This document shows positions 53,323-62,066 of a stretch of DNA of 64,000 nt, piece after piece. The translations under genes were made by a program, and so were the position numbers. Within the stretch, counting starts at the first letter, position 1. Each line of letters opens with the position of its first letter. The notes under the pieces were generated by a model, which saw nothing but the letters and a program-made list of their open reading frames with translations, searched no databases and was not told the origin of the DNA. The stretch is from Paenibacillus abyssi. Lineage in GTDB: Bacteria > Bacillota > Bacilli > Paenibacillales > Paenibacillaceae. The stretch covers positions 62,001-126,000 of the forward strand of contig NZ_BMGR01000008.1 of NCBI RefSeq assembly GCF_014640295.1. Reading direction: 5' to 3'.

Positions 53323-56300
53323 TTGCGAAAACACAAGTGGTTAGCAAGTCTGTTGATTTTTTCTTTAATCGGAGGGCTGTTTGTTGGCGCGGCGCCAATC
53401 GTGACGGCAGAGACAGCAGCGGTTACGGCTTCTGAAGCAGCTGTTGAGGATCTGGGCATTCCAATTCAGACGGCACAGACGATTGATGCGGCTTATGGCC
53501 AGGAGGATGGAGCCAATGTTGTGTATACGACGGTAACGGGCAGCGCCTCGTCAGGTGAATATGCGACCTTTAACGTCATTGATGTCGACAATCAAAAGCT
53601 TCTTCGGTCTTTAACGCTCACAGGAGTCAGTAATGCCTGGTCACACTTGGTAACACCGGATGGTCGGGTTTTTATTGGAGCTTCCCACAAAATGTTCGTT
53701 TATTCGCCTGCAACGAAGAGCTTGACGGATCTGGGAAGGCCGCTTGCCGGCACCGAATCCATCTGGTCGCTCACCTCCGATGAGAACGGCAACGTGTACG
53801 GGGGCATCTATTCCGCTTCGGTTGGCGGACGCGTCTTCCGGATCGACGCGCAGACGCTGGAGATCACCGACCTGATCGGCGGGCCGGTCGACGATGGAAC
53901 CGCGCCTGGGGACGACGGCAAGCGGGAGGATTATGTCCGCTCCCTCGCCTATTATAAAGGCAATATCTATGCGGGGACAGGCTCAACGAACGGACGGATT
54001 TGGAAGATCGATCCGACAACCGGCGAAAGAACGAGAATCGAGCTGCCCGGCTCGCCAAGCGATCCGATCTATAACGGCATGTATGACAAAATGGGCGCCG
54101 TTTACGGCTTAACGGCAGTCGATCGTTATTTATTCGTTTTCTTCAACGGCCCGTTTACCATGCATGTATTCGATATGGAGGCCGGTCAGTGGACAGACGC
54201 TGCCTTCACAAATATCCGCGGCATGCAGGCGGCTACGGGTTACAATAATGGCAAGTTGTATACAAGCAAAAGAGACAAGCAAATGTGGGAGATTGATGTC
54301 GCAACGTTCACGGAACGGCCGGTTATGCCTTTTGACGGAAGTATCCGCAACAGTCAATGGATGAACGTAGCGAATCAGCCGGAATTTCCAAACGGAGCGA
54401 TGGTGACTATCTCCTACGATGGCAGAGTCGTGCTCTACGATCCGCCGAATCAATTGAGCAAAGCGCTTCCCCGTGTCGTATCCGGTCAGGGCATAAATAT
54501 TCAGACGATAGAAACCGGACCGGACGGAAAGATTTATCTGAGCAGTTATATGGGCACGGAAGGCTCGCAGTATGATCCGGCAACAAGCCAATTCACCAAT
54601 TTCCCGCTTGGGCAATCGGAAGGTATCGGCTCAGTCGGCGATACGCTTTACTTCGGGTTGTATCCGAAAGCAGAACTATTTGCTTGGGACACAACGACTC
54701 CGCTGCCGACAGAGACCGGACCGGCAAAGATATTCGAGATCGGGCAAGAACAAGACCGGCCTTTCGTAGTAACAGAAGGGGCCGGCAAGCTGCTGATCGG
54801 TACGATCCCCGGCTACTCCGCATTCGGCGGGGCGCTCACGATCTACGATCCGGAAGCCTCCGCTCAAAGCGGCCAGCCGGAGTTCGAGGTGTTCCGCAAT
54901 ATCGTTCAGGACCAGAGCATCACGGGCCTGTTGTATAAGGATGGCCTGATATACGGCTCCACATCGATATTCGGCGGGCTCGGAGATGCGCCGGTCGGCG
55001 CCCGCGCCAAGCTGTTCGTCTGGGATATGGCAACCAAGCAGAAGCTGTATGAGTGGGAACCGGAGCTCGGCGGGGCGGCCAGCCTGCCGATGATCAGCGG
55101 GTTGACGCTCGGGCCTGACGGTTTAATCTGGGCGTCTGCCAATGGCATCGTATTTGCATTTGACCCGGACACGCGTCAGGTTGTGAAATCCAGAAACATT
55201 TACCCTGATGTCACGAACTACGGCAAATGGCGTCCGGTTCATCAGCGCTGGGGCAGCGATGGTTTGCTGTATACCGATGTTGGAGCCAGGCTGACGGTCG
55301 TTGATCCGGAGACGATGGGCAGCACCCTCATGAGAGATAAGGTACAGTTGTTTACGCTTGATGCGCAGAACCGGGTATATGTGGTCAATGCAACAAAAGT
55401 GCTGCGTTATCCGCCGGCGGCCAAACCGGCTCCGCCTGAAGAAGAAACGCCGGTAGAACCGGGCCCCTACAAGTCCTACCTTGATATTCGCAATGGCGGA
55501 TTCGAGGAAGTAAACGCTGACGGTTCCATACCGGGCTGGTCCATCCGAAGCTCGGCGCCGGATGTATCCTCCTTCTCCGCATCCACGGAGCAGAAACGGT
55601 CGGGAGAGCGCAGCCTGAAGCTGGTTGATGCCAGCACAACGGTTTCTTCGGCCATGCAATCCGATCCCGTAAAAGTCAAGGCTGGGAGGGAATATGTCAC
55701 AGGCGTGAATGTATTCCTCGGTTCCCCGCCTGTGAATCCGGCAACCGGACAGCCATTTAGCAGCAGCCGCACTTCGGTCCTGGTCCGTTATTACGACGCC
55801 GCAGGCAAAGAGATTGCGGGTGCGGGCAGCTCCAGTAATATTCAGGCGCCATCTGGGCAGTGGATTCCTGTCGAGCTGGCGAGTACGGCACCGGCGGGGG
55901 CGGTAAGCTTGCGCGTTGTACTGATCTGCTCTGTAGCATGGGTAACGACCGCTTACTACGATGAGGTCTCGGTGCATACGATTGTTGATCCGTCCGAGGT
56001 TCCGGTCGTCGCCATTGAACCGGAGGCTGCCGATGTCGCGGAAGGCGACGACGTACATTTGTCCGTGAAGGCGACCGAAGGGGCGAGGATCCTGATCAAA
56101 GAAGGCGATGAACTGCTCGCAGAAGGGATGGGGGCGGGCGAAACACCGGTAATGATTGCCGTTCCGGCTCCTGCAGCGGGTATGCACAATTACACGGCAA
56201 CCGCGATCGTGCCGGGCGTAGCCGCAAGCGAACCGGTTCAGGCTTCTACAGTGACGGTACATCCTTATACGGAGCTGCAGCTGGAAGCGCCGGAAGGACT

Positions 56301-56859
56301 GCTGCAAGCTGGCGACGCCATCACTGTCAATGCTTATGCCGTGTATGGGCCGCTTAAGTATGACGTGACGGGGGAGACCGTTTTTAGCTCGGATTCGGAT
56401 GAGATCATCCGGATCGAGGGCAGTACGGTGACAGGGCTTGCGAAAGGTACCGCTGTCCTTAGCGCTTCTTACGCCGGGCGTGAAGCGGAACGGAGCATTG
56501 TCGTGACCGATTACGAGCTGGTCTCTGTCCGGATTGAACTGCCCGAGTATGAGATCAGCATTCATGAATCGATCGAGGCTTCCGTCTACGGCCGCTATGA
56601 GAATGGCATCCCTGGCCGTGAGGTGGAGAAGCTGCTGACCGAAGAAGTCCATGTGACAGCCAAGCCCGCGCAAAGAGTCAGAATCAAAGGCCTGACGATC
56701 ACCGGCAAATCAAGAGGAAGTGCGATTATTACAGCCGAACATGCCGGCAAGAGGGCGGAAGTCCAATTGACCGTCATTCCGCCGGGACATGGAAAGCATA
56801 GAGATCACGTTTCCAGCCGGCAGGTCGCCGGGATCTCGCAGATTAGGCCGCCTGGATAG
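53323..56859 (+). CDS. Large secreted beta-propeller protein with CBM-like and Ig-like domains
   Basis: An 1178-residue exported protein. Signal peptide at about residues 1-30. Residues about 55-710 form repeated beta-propeller blades of the form 'D..G.vYag......I..iDp.T' (for example NGNVYGG...VFRIDAQT and KGNIYAG...IWKIDPTT). A carbohydrate-binding jelly-roll-like domain follows (about 724-890, GGFEEVNADGSIPGW), then an Ig-like domain and two Big_2-like domains (about 982-1155). The start is TTG with AAAGGA 12 nt upstream. The last 25 residues, after TVIPPG, look unrelated, suggesting a truncated or shifted end. Possible polysaccharide binding or lyase role; not recognised further. Confidence 0.8.
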   Translation: MRKHKWLASLLIFSLIGGLFVGAAPIVTAETAAVTASEAAVEDLGIPIQTAQTIDAAYGQEDGANVVYTTVTGSASSGEYATFNVIDVDNQKLLRSLTLTGVSNAWSHLVTPDGRVFIGASHKMFVYSPATKSLTDLGRPLAGTESIWSLTSDENGNVYGGIYSASVGGRVFRIDAQTLEITDLIGGPVDDGTAPGDDGKREDYVRSLAYYKGNIYAGTGSTNGRIWKIDPTTGERTRIELPGSPSDPIYNGMYDKMGAVYGLTAVDRYLFVFFNGPFTMHVFDMEAGQWTDAAFTNIRGMQAATGYNNGKLYTSKRDKQMWEIDVATFTERPVMPFDGSIRNSQWMNVANQPEFPNGAMVTISYDGRVVLYDPPNQLSKALPRVVSGQGINIQTIETGPDGKIYLSSYMGTEGSQYDPATSQFTNFPLGQSEGIGSVGDTLYFGLYPKAELFAWDTTTPLPTETGPAKIFEIGQEQDRPFVVTEGAGKLLIGTIPGYSAFGGALTIYDPEASAQSGQPEFEVFRNIVQDQSITGLLYKDGLIYGSTSIFGGLGDAPVGARAKLFVWDMATKQKLYEWEPELGGAASLPMISGLTLGPDGLIWASANGIVFAFDPDTRQVVKSRNIYPDVTNYGKWRPVHQRWGSDGLLYTDVGARLTVVDPETMGSTLMRDKVQLFTLDAQNRVYVVNATKVLRYPPAAKPAPPEEETPVEPGPYKSYLDIRNGGFEEVNADGSIPGWSIRSSAPDVSSFSASTEQKRSGERSLKLVDASTTVSSAMQSDPVKVKAGREYVTGVNVFLGSPPVNPATGQPFSSSRTSVLVRYYDAAGKEIAGAGSSSNIQAPSGQWIPVELASTAPAGAVSLRVVLICSVAWVTTAYYDEVSVHTIVDPSEVPVVAIEPEAADVAEGDDVHLSVKATEGARILIKEGDELLAEGMGAGETPVMIAVPAPAAGMHNYTATAIVPGVAASEPVQASTVTVHPYTELQLEAPEGLLQAGDAITVNAYAVYGPLKYDVTGETVFSSDSDEIIRIEGSTVTGLAKGTAVLSASYAGREAERSIVVTDYELVSVRIELPEYEISIHESIEASVYGRYENGIPGREVEKLLTEEVHVTAKPAQRVRIKGLTITGKSRGSAIITAEHAGKRAEVQLTVIPPGHGKHRDHVSSRQVAGISQIRPPG

Positions 56860-56883
56860 CGAATAGAATAGCCTGCTCAACAG

Positions 56884-56927
56884 CCGAGCGTGTTTCAGGT
56901 TGCCATACCTGATTCGCCTCGGTTTTT
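56884..56927 (+). terminator. Terminator of the propeller-protein gene
   Basis: Imperfect stem (CCGAG at 56884 with CTCGG at 56918-56922 and inner CAGG/CCTG) followed by five T. Confidence 0.65.
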
Positions 56928-57144
56928 CAGCATGATTTGCTGCCCCGTATATTTTCTGCACTGCGCGCGCTCCCAGCGTATGGTGGGGCGATACGTGCTG
57001 GCAGAATGAACCGGTTCACGCAGCTGAAGCCCTTCCGTGGGAAGATTCAGCGTGTGTCAGGCAGCCGGTAAATTTTCTGCTTTGCAAACCGCTGCAATGA
57101 TTGTTACATTAGATTATAAAGTTTGCGCGAGGAGTGTTAGAGCT

Positions 57145-57918
57145 ATGACGGGAAAGATGATTTTTTTCGATATTGACGGCACGCTGCTGGATCATGATAA
57201 AAAAATTCCAACATCAACAAAACAAGCGATCTGCGAGTTGAAGCGGTTGGGGCATGAAGTGGCCATCGCCACGGGCCGGGGCCCATTTATGTTCAAGGAG
57301 ATTCGGGAGGAGCTGGGGATCGACTCCTTCGTTAGTTATAACGGCCAATACGTGGAGTTCAGAGGCGAGCCGCTGCTTAAGAATCCGATTCAAGCCGAGC
57401 TGCTGCAGCAGCTGACGGAATATGCGGATAAGCATGGAAATCCGATTGTTTACATGGACCTTGAGACGATGAGAAGCAGTACCGAGTATCATGTACATAT
57501 CGAAGAAAGCATCGCGACATTGAAGGTGCCCCATCCGGCGCATGATCCGGAGTATTTCCGCGGCAGGGATATTTTCCAATGTCTTGTATTCTGCACGATC
57601 GGCGAGGAGCCCATGTACAGGGAACGCTTTTCGAGCCTGGATTTCATTCGTTGGCACCAGTTCTCCATGGATGTGCTGCCGCTTGGAGGCTCCAAGGCAA
57701 AGGGCATTGAAGCGATGATCGGTAAGCTGGGCATTGCCAAAGAAGATATTTATGCTTTCGGCGATTATTTAAACGACATTGAAATGCTTCAATTTGCGGG
57801 CAACAGCATTGCTATGGGCAATGCGCCGGACATTGTGAAAAAAGCGGCCAAGCATGTGACGAAAGACGTTGGCGAAGACGGGATTATGCATGGCTTGCGT
57901 TTGGTGGGACTGCTCTAA
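57145..57918 (+). CDS. Cof-type HAD-superfamily phosphatase
   Basis: A 257-residue cytoplasmic phosphatase of the Cof/YkrA group, acting on sugar phosphates or related small molecules. Motif I FFDIDGTLLD with nucleophile Asp near residue 8, motif II IATGRG, motif III Lys in GGSKAKGI and motif IV GDYLNDIEM are all intact, with a C2-type cap between. ATG at 57145 follows GAGGAG; the longer upstream frame has no ribosome site. Monocistronic. Confidence 0.92.
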   Translation: MTGKMIFFDIDGTLLDHDKKIPTSTKQAICELKRLGHEVAIATGRGPFMFKEIREELGIDSFVSYNGQYVEFRGEPLLKNPIQAELLQQLTEYADKHGNPIVYMDLETMRSSTEYHVHIEESIATLKVPHPAHDPEYFRGRDIFQCLVFCTIGEEPMYRERFSSLDFIRWHQFSMDVLPLGGSKAKGIEAMIGKLGIAKEDIYAFGDYLNDIEMLQFAGNSIAMGNAPDIVKKAAKHVTKDVGEDGIMHGLRLVGLL

Positions 57919-57963
57919 TAGAAGCTCCGTGAGCAGCAATAATTAAAAAGAATCAAGAAGACG

Positions 57964-57990
57964 AAGGACCCTTTCCGAGGGTTCTTTTTT
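57964..57990 (+). terminator. Terminator of the HAD phosphatase gene
   Basis: Nine-bp stem (57964-57972 and 57978-57986, one wobble) followed by a run of T to 57990. Confidence 0.8.
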
Positions 57991-58132
57991 CATACGTACA
58001 CGTTCTATTCTAAAAGCCGAAAAATTATCCTTTCCTTTATTCGTACATGCAGCTAGGAATAACGTTGAACTTGATTGTTTCAATCTCATACTGGAAGGGT
58101 ATCATTTTAGTTAAAGGGGTGGGATGCGTAAA

Positions 58133-59347
58133 ATGATACGATTCGATAGAGTTAGAAAAGTCTATGAAGACGGCTTTGTTGCGCTTAAAAACATCGATAT
58201 TGAGTTTAAAGAAGGCGAGCTGACGGTTTTAATCGGGCCGAGCGGCTGCGGAAAGAGCACGCTGATGAAGCTGATTAACCGATTGAATAAACCAAGCCAA
58301 GGAAGAGTGTTGATCCGGGAAAAAGACATTTCAAACATCGACCCGGTAGAGTTAAGGCGGAGCATCGGATATGTGATCCAAAATATAGGTTTGTTTCCGC
58401 ATATGACGATAGCGTCAAATGTGGCTGTAGTCCCGCGTTTGCTCAAGTGGGACAAGGCTCGCATCGATAAGCGTGTGGACGAGCTTCTGCGGCTCGTTAA
58501 TCTTGAACCGGATACGTACCGCAACCGGTATCCGTCAGAGCTTAGCGGCGGACAGCAGCAGCGGATCGGGATCATCCGGGCGCTCGCTGCAAATCCTGAT
58601 ATTATCCTGCTCGACGAACCGTTCAGTGCGCTGGACCCAATCACCCGCGAGCAGCTGCAGGACGAGCTTGTAAGGCTGCAGCAGGAATTAAAGCAAACGA
58701 TTGTTTTTGTTACACATGATATGGATGAGGCGCTGAAAATCGCCGACACCATTGTTCTGATGAAGGATGGGGATATTGTACAGACAGGGCGCCCCGAGCG
58801 GATTCTGCGGCATCCGGCGAATGAATTCGTAAAGAGTTTTATTGGGGAGAAAAGGCTCCAGACCGAAACAGCCGATGAACTGTACACCGTAGACGAGGTC
58901 ATGACAGAAAATACCGTAACCGCGTATCCGACGCGTGGATTGGCCGAAGCGATCAAGCTGATGGAAAAGCGTAAAGTAGACTCTTTGATTGTGGTAGACC
59001 GAAACCATACGCTGCTCGGATATGCTTCCATATTCCGGGTGCTGGACCGTTTCCGCGAAGAAAATGCGACACTAAGCGATGTGATGATCCCATTCGAGCA
59101 TGTTGTAGAATCAGGCACGCCGATAACGGCTGCGATCACGCTGATGAATGAGCACGCATTGCCTTATGTGCCGGTTATTCGTGGTGCCCGTTTTGCAGGT
59201 CTCATTACGAAGGGGAGCATCGTGCGGCATCTTGCAGATGTTTATACGCCGGTTGAAACCACGGATGCGGTCATACCAGAGATGGCGGCAGCCGGCATGG
59301 AAGCGGAGCAGCTGTCTCAAGAGCAGAAGGGCGGCGGAGCGATATGA
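58133..59347 (+). CDS. Osmoprotectant ABC transporter ATP-binding protein
   Basis: A 404-residue ATPase of the OpuBA/OpuCA type that powers uptake of glycine betaine, carnitine or choline. Walker A GPSGCGKST, signature LSGGQQQRIG and Walker B IILLDEPFSALDP are intact. Two CBS domains follow (about residues 250-375, starting VDEVMTENTVTAYP), which sense ionic strength in this family. ATG at 58133 is 9 nt after GGGGTGGG; an in-frame ATG at 58124 is too close. First gene of a four-gene operon with overlapping ends. Confidence 0.94.
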   Translation: MIRFDRVRKVYEDGFVALKNIDIEFKEGELTVLIGPSGCGKSTLMKLINRLNKPSQGRVLIREKDISNIDPVELRRSIGYVIQNIGLFPHMTIASNVAVVPRLLKWDKARIDKRVDELLRLVNLEPDTYRNRYPSELSGGQQQRIGIIRALAANPDIILLDEPFSALDPITREQLQDELVRLQQELKQTIVFVTHDMDEALKIADTIVLMKDGDIVQTGRPERILRHPANEFVKSFIGEKRLQTETADELYTVDEVMTENTVTAYPTRGLAEAIKLMEKRKVDSLIVVDRNHTLLGYASIFRVLDRFREENATLSDVMIPFEHVVESGTPITAAITLMNEHALPYVPVIRGARFAGLITKGSIVRHLADVYTPVETTDAVIPEMAAAGMEAEQLSQEQKGGGAI

Positions 59348-60027
59348 TCAGTCAATATATCGACTTTGTGATCAGCCGGCAGGGAGACATTCTCCGCGCC
59401 ATTCAGGAGCATATCATTATCTCGGCGGTAGCTGTATTGCTCGGGGCGCTTGTGGCGATTCCCATCGGTATCTGGCTGGCCGGTAACCGAGTCTCATGGA
59501 TCAACGGCGTCGTCTTCGCCGTGGCCAATGTGCTGCAGACAATTCCGAGCCTGGCGCTGCTCGCCATTCTTATTCCACTGCTCGGAGTGGGCCGAAGCCC
59601 GGCTATTTTTGCTTTGTTCCTGTATTCCTTAATGCCGATACTGCGTAATACGTACAGCGGTTTTCAGTCGGTTGACCCGAATCTGCTCGAGGCGGCAAAA
59701 GGGATGGGATATGACAGAAAGCAGCGATTGCTCCAAATTCAGCTGCCCCTTGCCTTTCCCTACATTATGTCAGGTATTCGGGTAACGACGGTTTATATTA
59801 TCAGCTGGGCGACCTTGGCAACGCTGATCGGCGCCGGTGGACTGGGCCAATTGATATTTGCCGGGATGGGCACCAACCGGAAAGAACTTATTTTTACAGG
59901 GGCCATATTGGCTGTTATACTGGCGCTCGCTGCAGATTTTCTACTCGGCTTAGCTGAAAAACGGGTAACGGCCAGCGCGAATCCCACAACCAGACAGACT
60001 GCCGCAGCACGAGGGGGTAACCAATGA
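59344..60027 (+). CDS. Osmoprotectant ABC transporter permease
   Basis: A 227-residue membrane subunit with five or six predicted helices and the OpuCB core NVLQTIPSLALLAILIP and EAAKGMGYDRKQRLLQIQLP. It overlaps the ATPase gene and the binding-protein gene by 4 nt each. Confidence 0.94.
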   Translation: MISQYIDFVISRQGDILRAIQEHIIISAVAVLLGALVAIPIGIWLAGNRVSWINGVVFAVANVLQTIPSLALLAILIPLLGVGRSPAIFALFLYSLMPILRNTYSGFQSVDPNLLEAAKGMGYDRKQRLLQIQLPLAFPYIMSGIRVTTVYIISWATLATLIGAGGLGQLIFAGMGTNRKELIFTGAILAVILALAADFLLGLAEKRVTASANPTTRQTAAARGGNQ

Positions 60028-60923
60028 ACCGGAGCAAAGTTGCAGCTGCCAAGCTGTTATTTCTAACGATCGTATCTGCATTTGTATTATCCGGATGCAG
60101 TAATGCAAATAAGATTATTATCGGTACGCAGACATTTTCGGAGCCTAAGATTTTGGCGCAAATGCATAAGCTGCTCATTGAAGACAGAACAGACCTCAAG
60201 GTAGATGTGCTGCCCGATTTGGCATCCAGTGCGGTTGTTGCTGAAGCGATGAAAAACAATGATATCCAGATGGCCGTATTGTATACAGGGATGATCTTTG
60301 ACAATTATTTTCCGATTGAGGAGACGAAAGACCGTGACCGCGTGCTGCAGCAGGCCAAAGAAGGATTTGATGAGTTTTACGGCTTTCATTGGTTTGAACC
60401 TTATGGCTTTGAGAACACGTATGCCTTCACGGTGCGTGAAGACTTGGCGGAACAAGAAAATCTTGAAAAGATCTCAGACGTGAAGCCGATCGCCGACCGC
60501 ATGGCGCTCGGGGTGGATACGACCTGGCTGGAGCGGGATGCCGATGGTTACCGGGGGTTCCAGAGGGAATACGATTTTGCCTTCGGCAAAACGCTACCTA
60601 TGGAAGTGGCGCTTGTGTACAGGGCCGTGGCAAGCCAAGATGTGGATATCGTGCTTGCATACTCTACAGATCCCCGTATTAAGGAATACAATCTGAGGTC
60701 ACTCGCGGACGATAAGCAGTTCTTCCCGCCCTATGATGCGGTGCCGGTCATCCGTAACGATGTCCTTGAAGCACATCCGGAGCTGAATGAAATTATAAGT
60801 TTGCTGGCGGGTAAGATCGATGTCGATACGATGATTGCGCTGAATTATGAAGTCGACGTCAACAAAAGAAATGAAAGAAAAGTAGCCGAAGAATACTTGA
60901 TTAAAGTCGGACTGCTTGACTAA
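60024..60923 (+). CDS. Osmoprotectant-binding lipoprotein
   Basis: A 299-residue lipoprotein of the OpuAC/OpuCC family; lipobox LSGC-S at about residues 22-26. The mature part starts KIIIGTQTFSEPKILAQMH, with QMAVLYTGMIFDNY and VDIVLAYSTDPRI, segments that frame the ligand cage of quaternary-amine binders. Overlaps the upstream permease gene by 4 nt. Confidence 0.94.
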   Translation: MNRSKVAAAKLLFLTIVSAFVLSGCSNANKIIIGTQTFSEPKILAQMHKLLIEDRTDLKVDVLPDLASSAVVAEAMKNNDIQMAVLYTGMIFDNYFPIEETKDRDRVLQQAKEGFDEFYGFHWFEPYGFENTYAFTVREDLAEQENLEKISDVKPIADRMALGVDTTWLERDADGYRGFQREYDFAFGKTLPMEVALVYRAVASQDVDIVLAYSTDPRIKEYNLRSLADDKQFFPPYDAVPVIRNDVLEAHPELNEIISLLAGKIDVDTMIALNYEVDVNKRNERKVAEEYLIKVGLLD

Positions 60924-60941
60924 AAGGAAAGAGGTGCCGGC

Positions 60942-61577
60942 ATGGATATGTTTTTCCGGTATGTGGGAGAAAACTGGATTTATCTAATCGAACTGGCCTA
61001 TCAGCATATCTTGATGGTGTTGTTGGCTATTCTGTTCGCCTTGGTCGTAGGCGTTCCGCTCGGTATCGTTGCAGCCCGGGTTCCCAAGCTGGCTAATCTA
61101 ATTCTCGGATTGGCCAATGTCGTGCAGGTTTTCCCGAGCCTGGCCATGCTCGTGCTGCTGATGATCGTATTCGGGCTTGGCTTCACAACCGTGGTTATTG
61201 GATTGTTCTTGTATTCGCTGCTGCCGATTATCCGCAATACGTATGTCGGGCTTACGCAGGTAGACCCGGCGATTACGGAAGCAGGACGCGGTGTCGGAAT
61301 GAGTTCGCTGCAACTTCTGTTCCGTGTGCAGCTTCCCCTTGCGATGCCCTTTGTTTTCACGGGTATCAGGGTGGCCGCTGTGATTGCGATTGGTGTAGCG
61401 ACGATCGCTCCGCTGATCGGGGGCGAAGGGCTGGGCCGCGAGGTGTATTCCGGCATCAACATGGATAATCCGGCACGGCTCTACGCGGGTGCGATTCCTG
61501 CTGCCCTGCTTGCGCTGCTTGCCGATTTATTTCTAGGTAAGCTGCAGCGGCGCGTTGGCCAAGGGAAAGCGGCTTAA
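60942..61577 (+). CDS. Osmoprotectant ABC transporter permease
   Basis: A 211-residue membrane subunit paralogous to the one at 59344, with NVVQVFPSLAMLVLLMI and EAGRGVGMSSLQLLFRVQLP. It completes the ATPase-permease-binding protein-permease order of OpuC operons. AAAGAGG precedes the ATG. Confidence 0.94.
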   Translation: MDMFFRYVGENWIYLIELAYQHILMVLLAILFALVVGVPLGIVAARVPKLANLILGLANVVQVFPSLAMLVLLMIVFGLGFTTVVIGLFLYSLLPIIRNTYVGLTQVDPAITEAGRGVGMSSLQLLFRVQLPLAMPFVFTGIRVAAVIAIGVATIAPLIGGEGLGREVYSGINMDNPARLYAGAIPAALLALLADLFLGKLQRRVGQGKAA

Positions 61578-61603
61578 GTCTGCGATTACGATATCATAAA
61601 TTG

Positions 61604-61649
61604 AAGGGGCCATCCCAAAAGTTTTTAACTACGCAGGAATGGCCTTTTT
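61604..61649 (+). terminator. Terminator of the osmoprotectant operon
   Basis: AAGG(GG)CCAT and ATGGCCTT arms flank a long loop and end in five T. Confidence 0.65.
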
Positions 61650-61721
61650 CACAACAGCCTGAACTTCTTTCCGTTCCGGATGGGCGTTGTATCTTCTCTG
61701 AAGAACTAAAGTGAGGGATTC

Positions 61722-61905
61722 AATTAACGGGAAATCCTCCCGCAAATTTGTTTGCCATCCCCCGAATTGACCATTAAACTGGAAAACCTCCTGCTAATTC
61801 GGCGCTCGAGGGATAAAACAGACTCAAACGATACAATTAGCGGGAGGTTTTCCATCTCTACTTTCTTCCGGAAGACTTGAAGGATGAATTAGCGGAAGAT
61901 TTTCC
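61722..61905. repeat. Four copies of a 19-bp interspersed repeat
   Basis: Units related to AATTAGCGGGAGGTTTTCC lie at 61722-61740 (+), 61781-61799 (-), 61835-61853 (+) and 61887-61905 (+). Copies two and three form a near-perfect 19-bp inverted repeat around a 35-bp loop. No gene lies in this stretch. Confidence 0.7.
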
Positions 61906-62066
61906 AGTAAAGTTTGTTACAGCGGATCAAGGACCCGCTTAGACGGTCCGGCCACACCCGGCAGCAGCGCTTTTTTGCGGTCGACACATCGTAGCCAAGT
62001 CATTGGTCGACCGCCCTCGTCATGCGGCGAAACGCCGCGCGCTGGGAGCTTACAGATCCTGGATCT
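61906..62066. other. Intergenic region downstream of GGDEF-EAL gene
   Basis: No gene recognised. A 9-bp inverted repeat GCGGTCGAC (61977-61985) / GTCGACCGC (62006-62014) is present; without a T tract its role is unclear. Confidence 0.4.

Noticed and set aside
55123-56673. 516-codon open frame opposite the propeller-protein gene
   Set aside because: Composition typical of antisense of a GC-rich gene; no start signal or family motif.
61722-61905. CRISPR array
   Set aside because: The 19-bp units are imperfect, differently oriented and unevenly spaced, and no cas gene is nearby.
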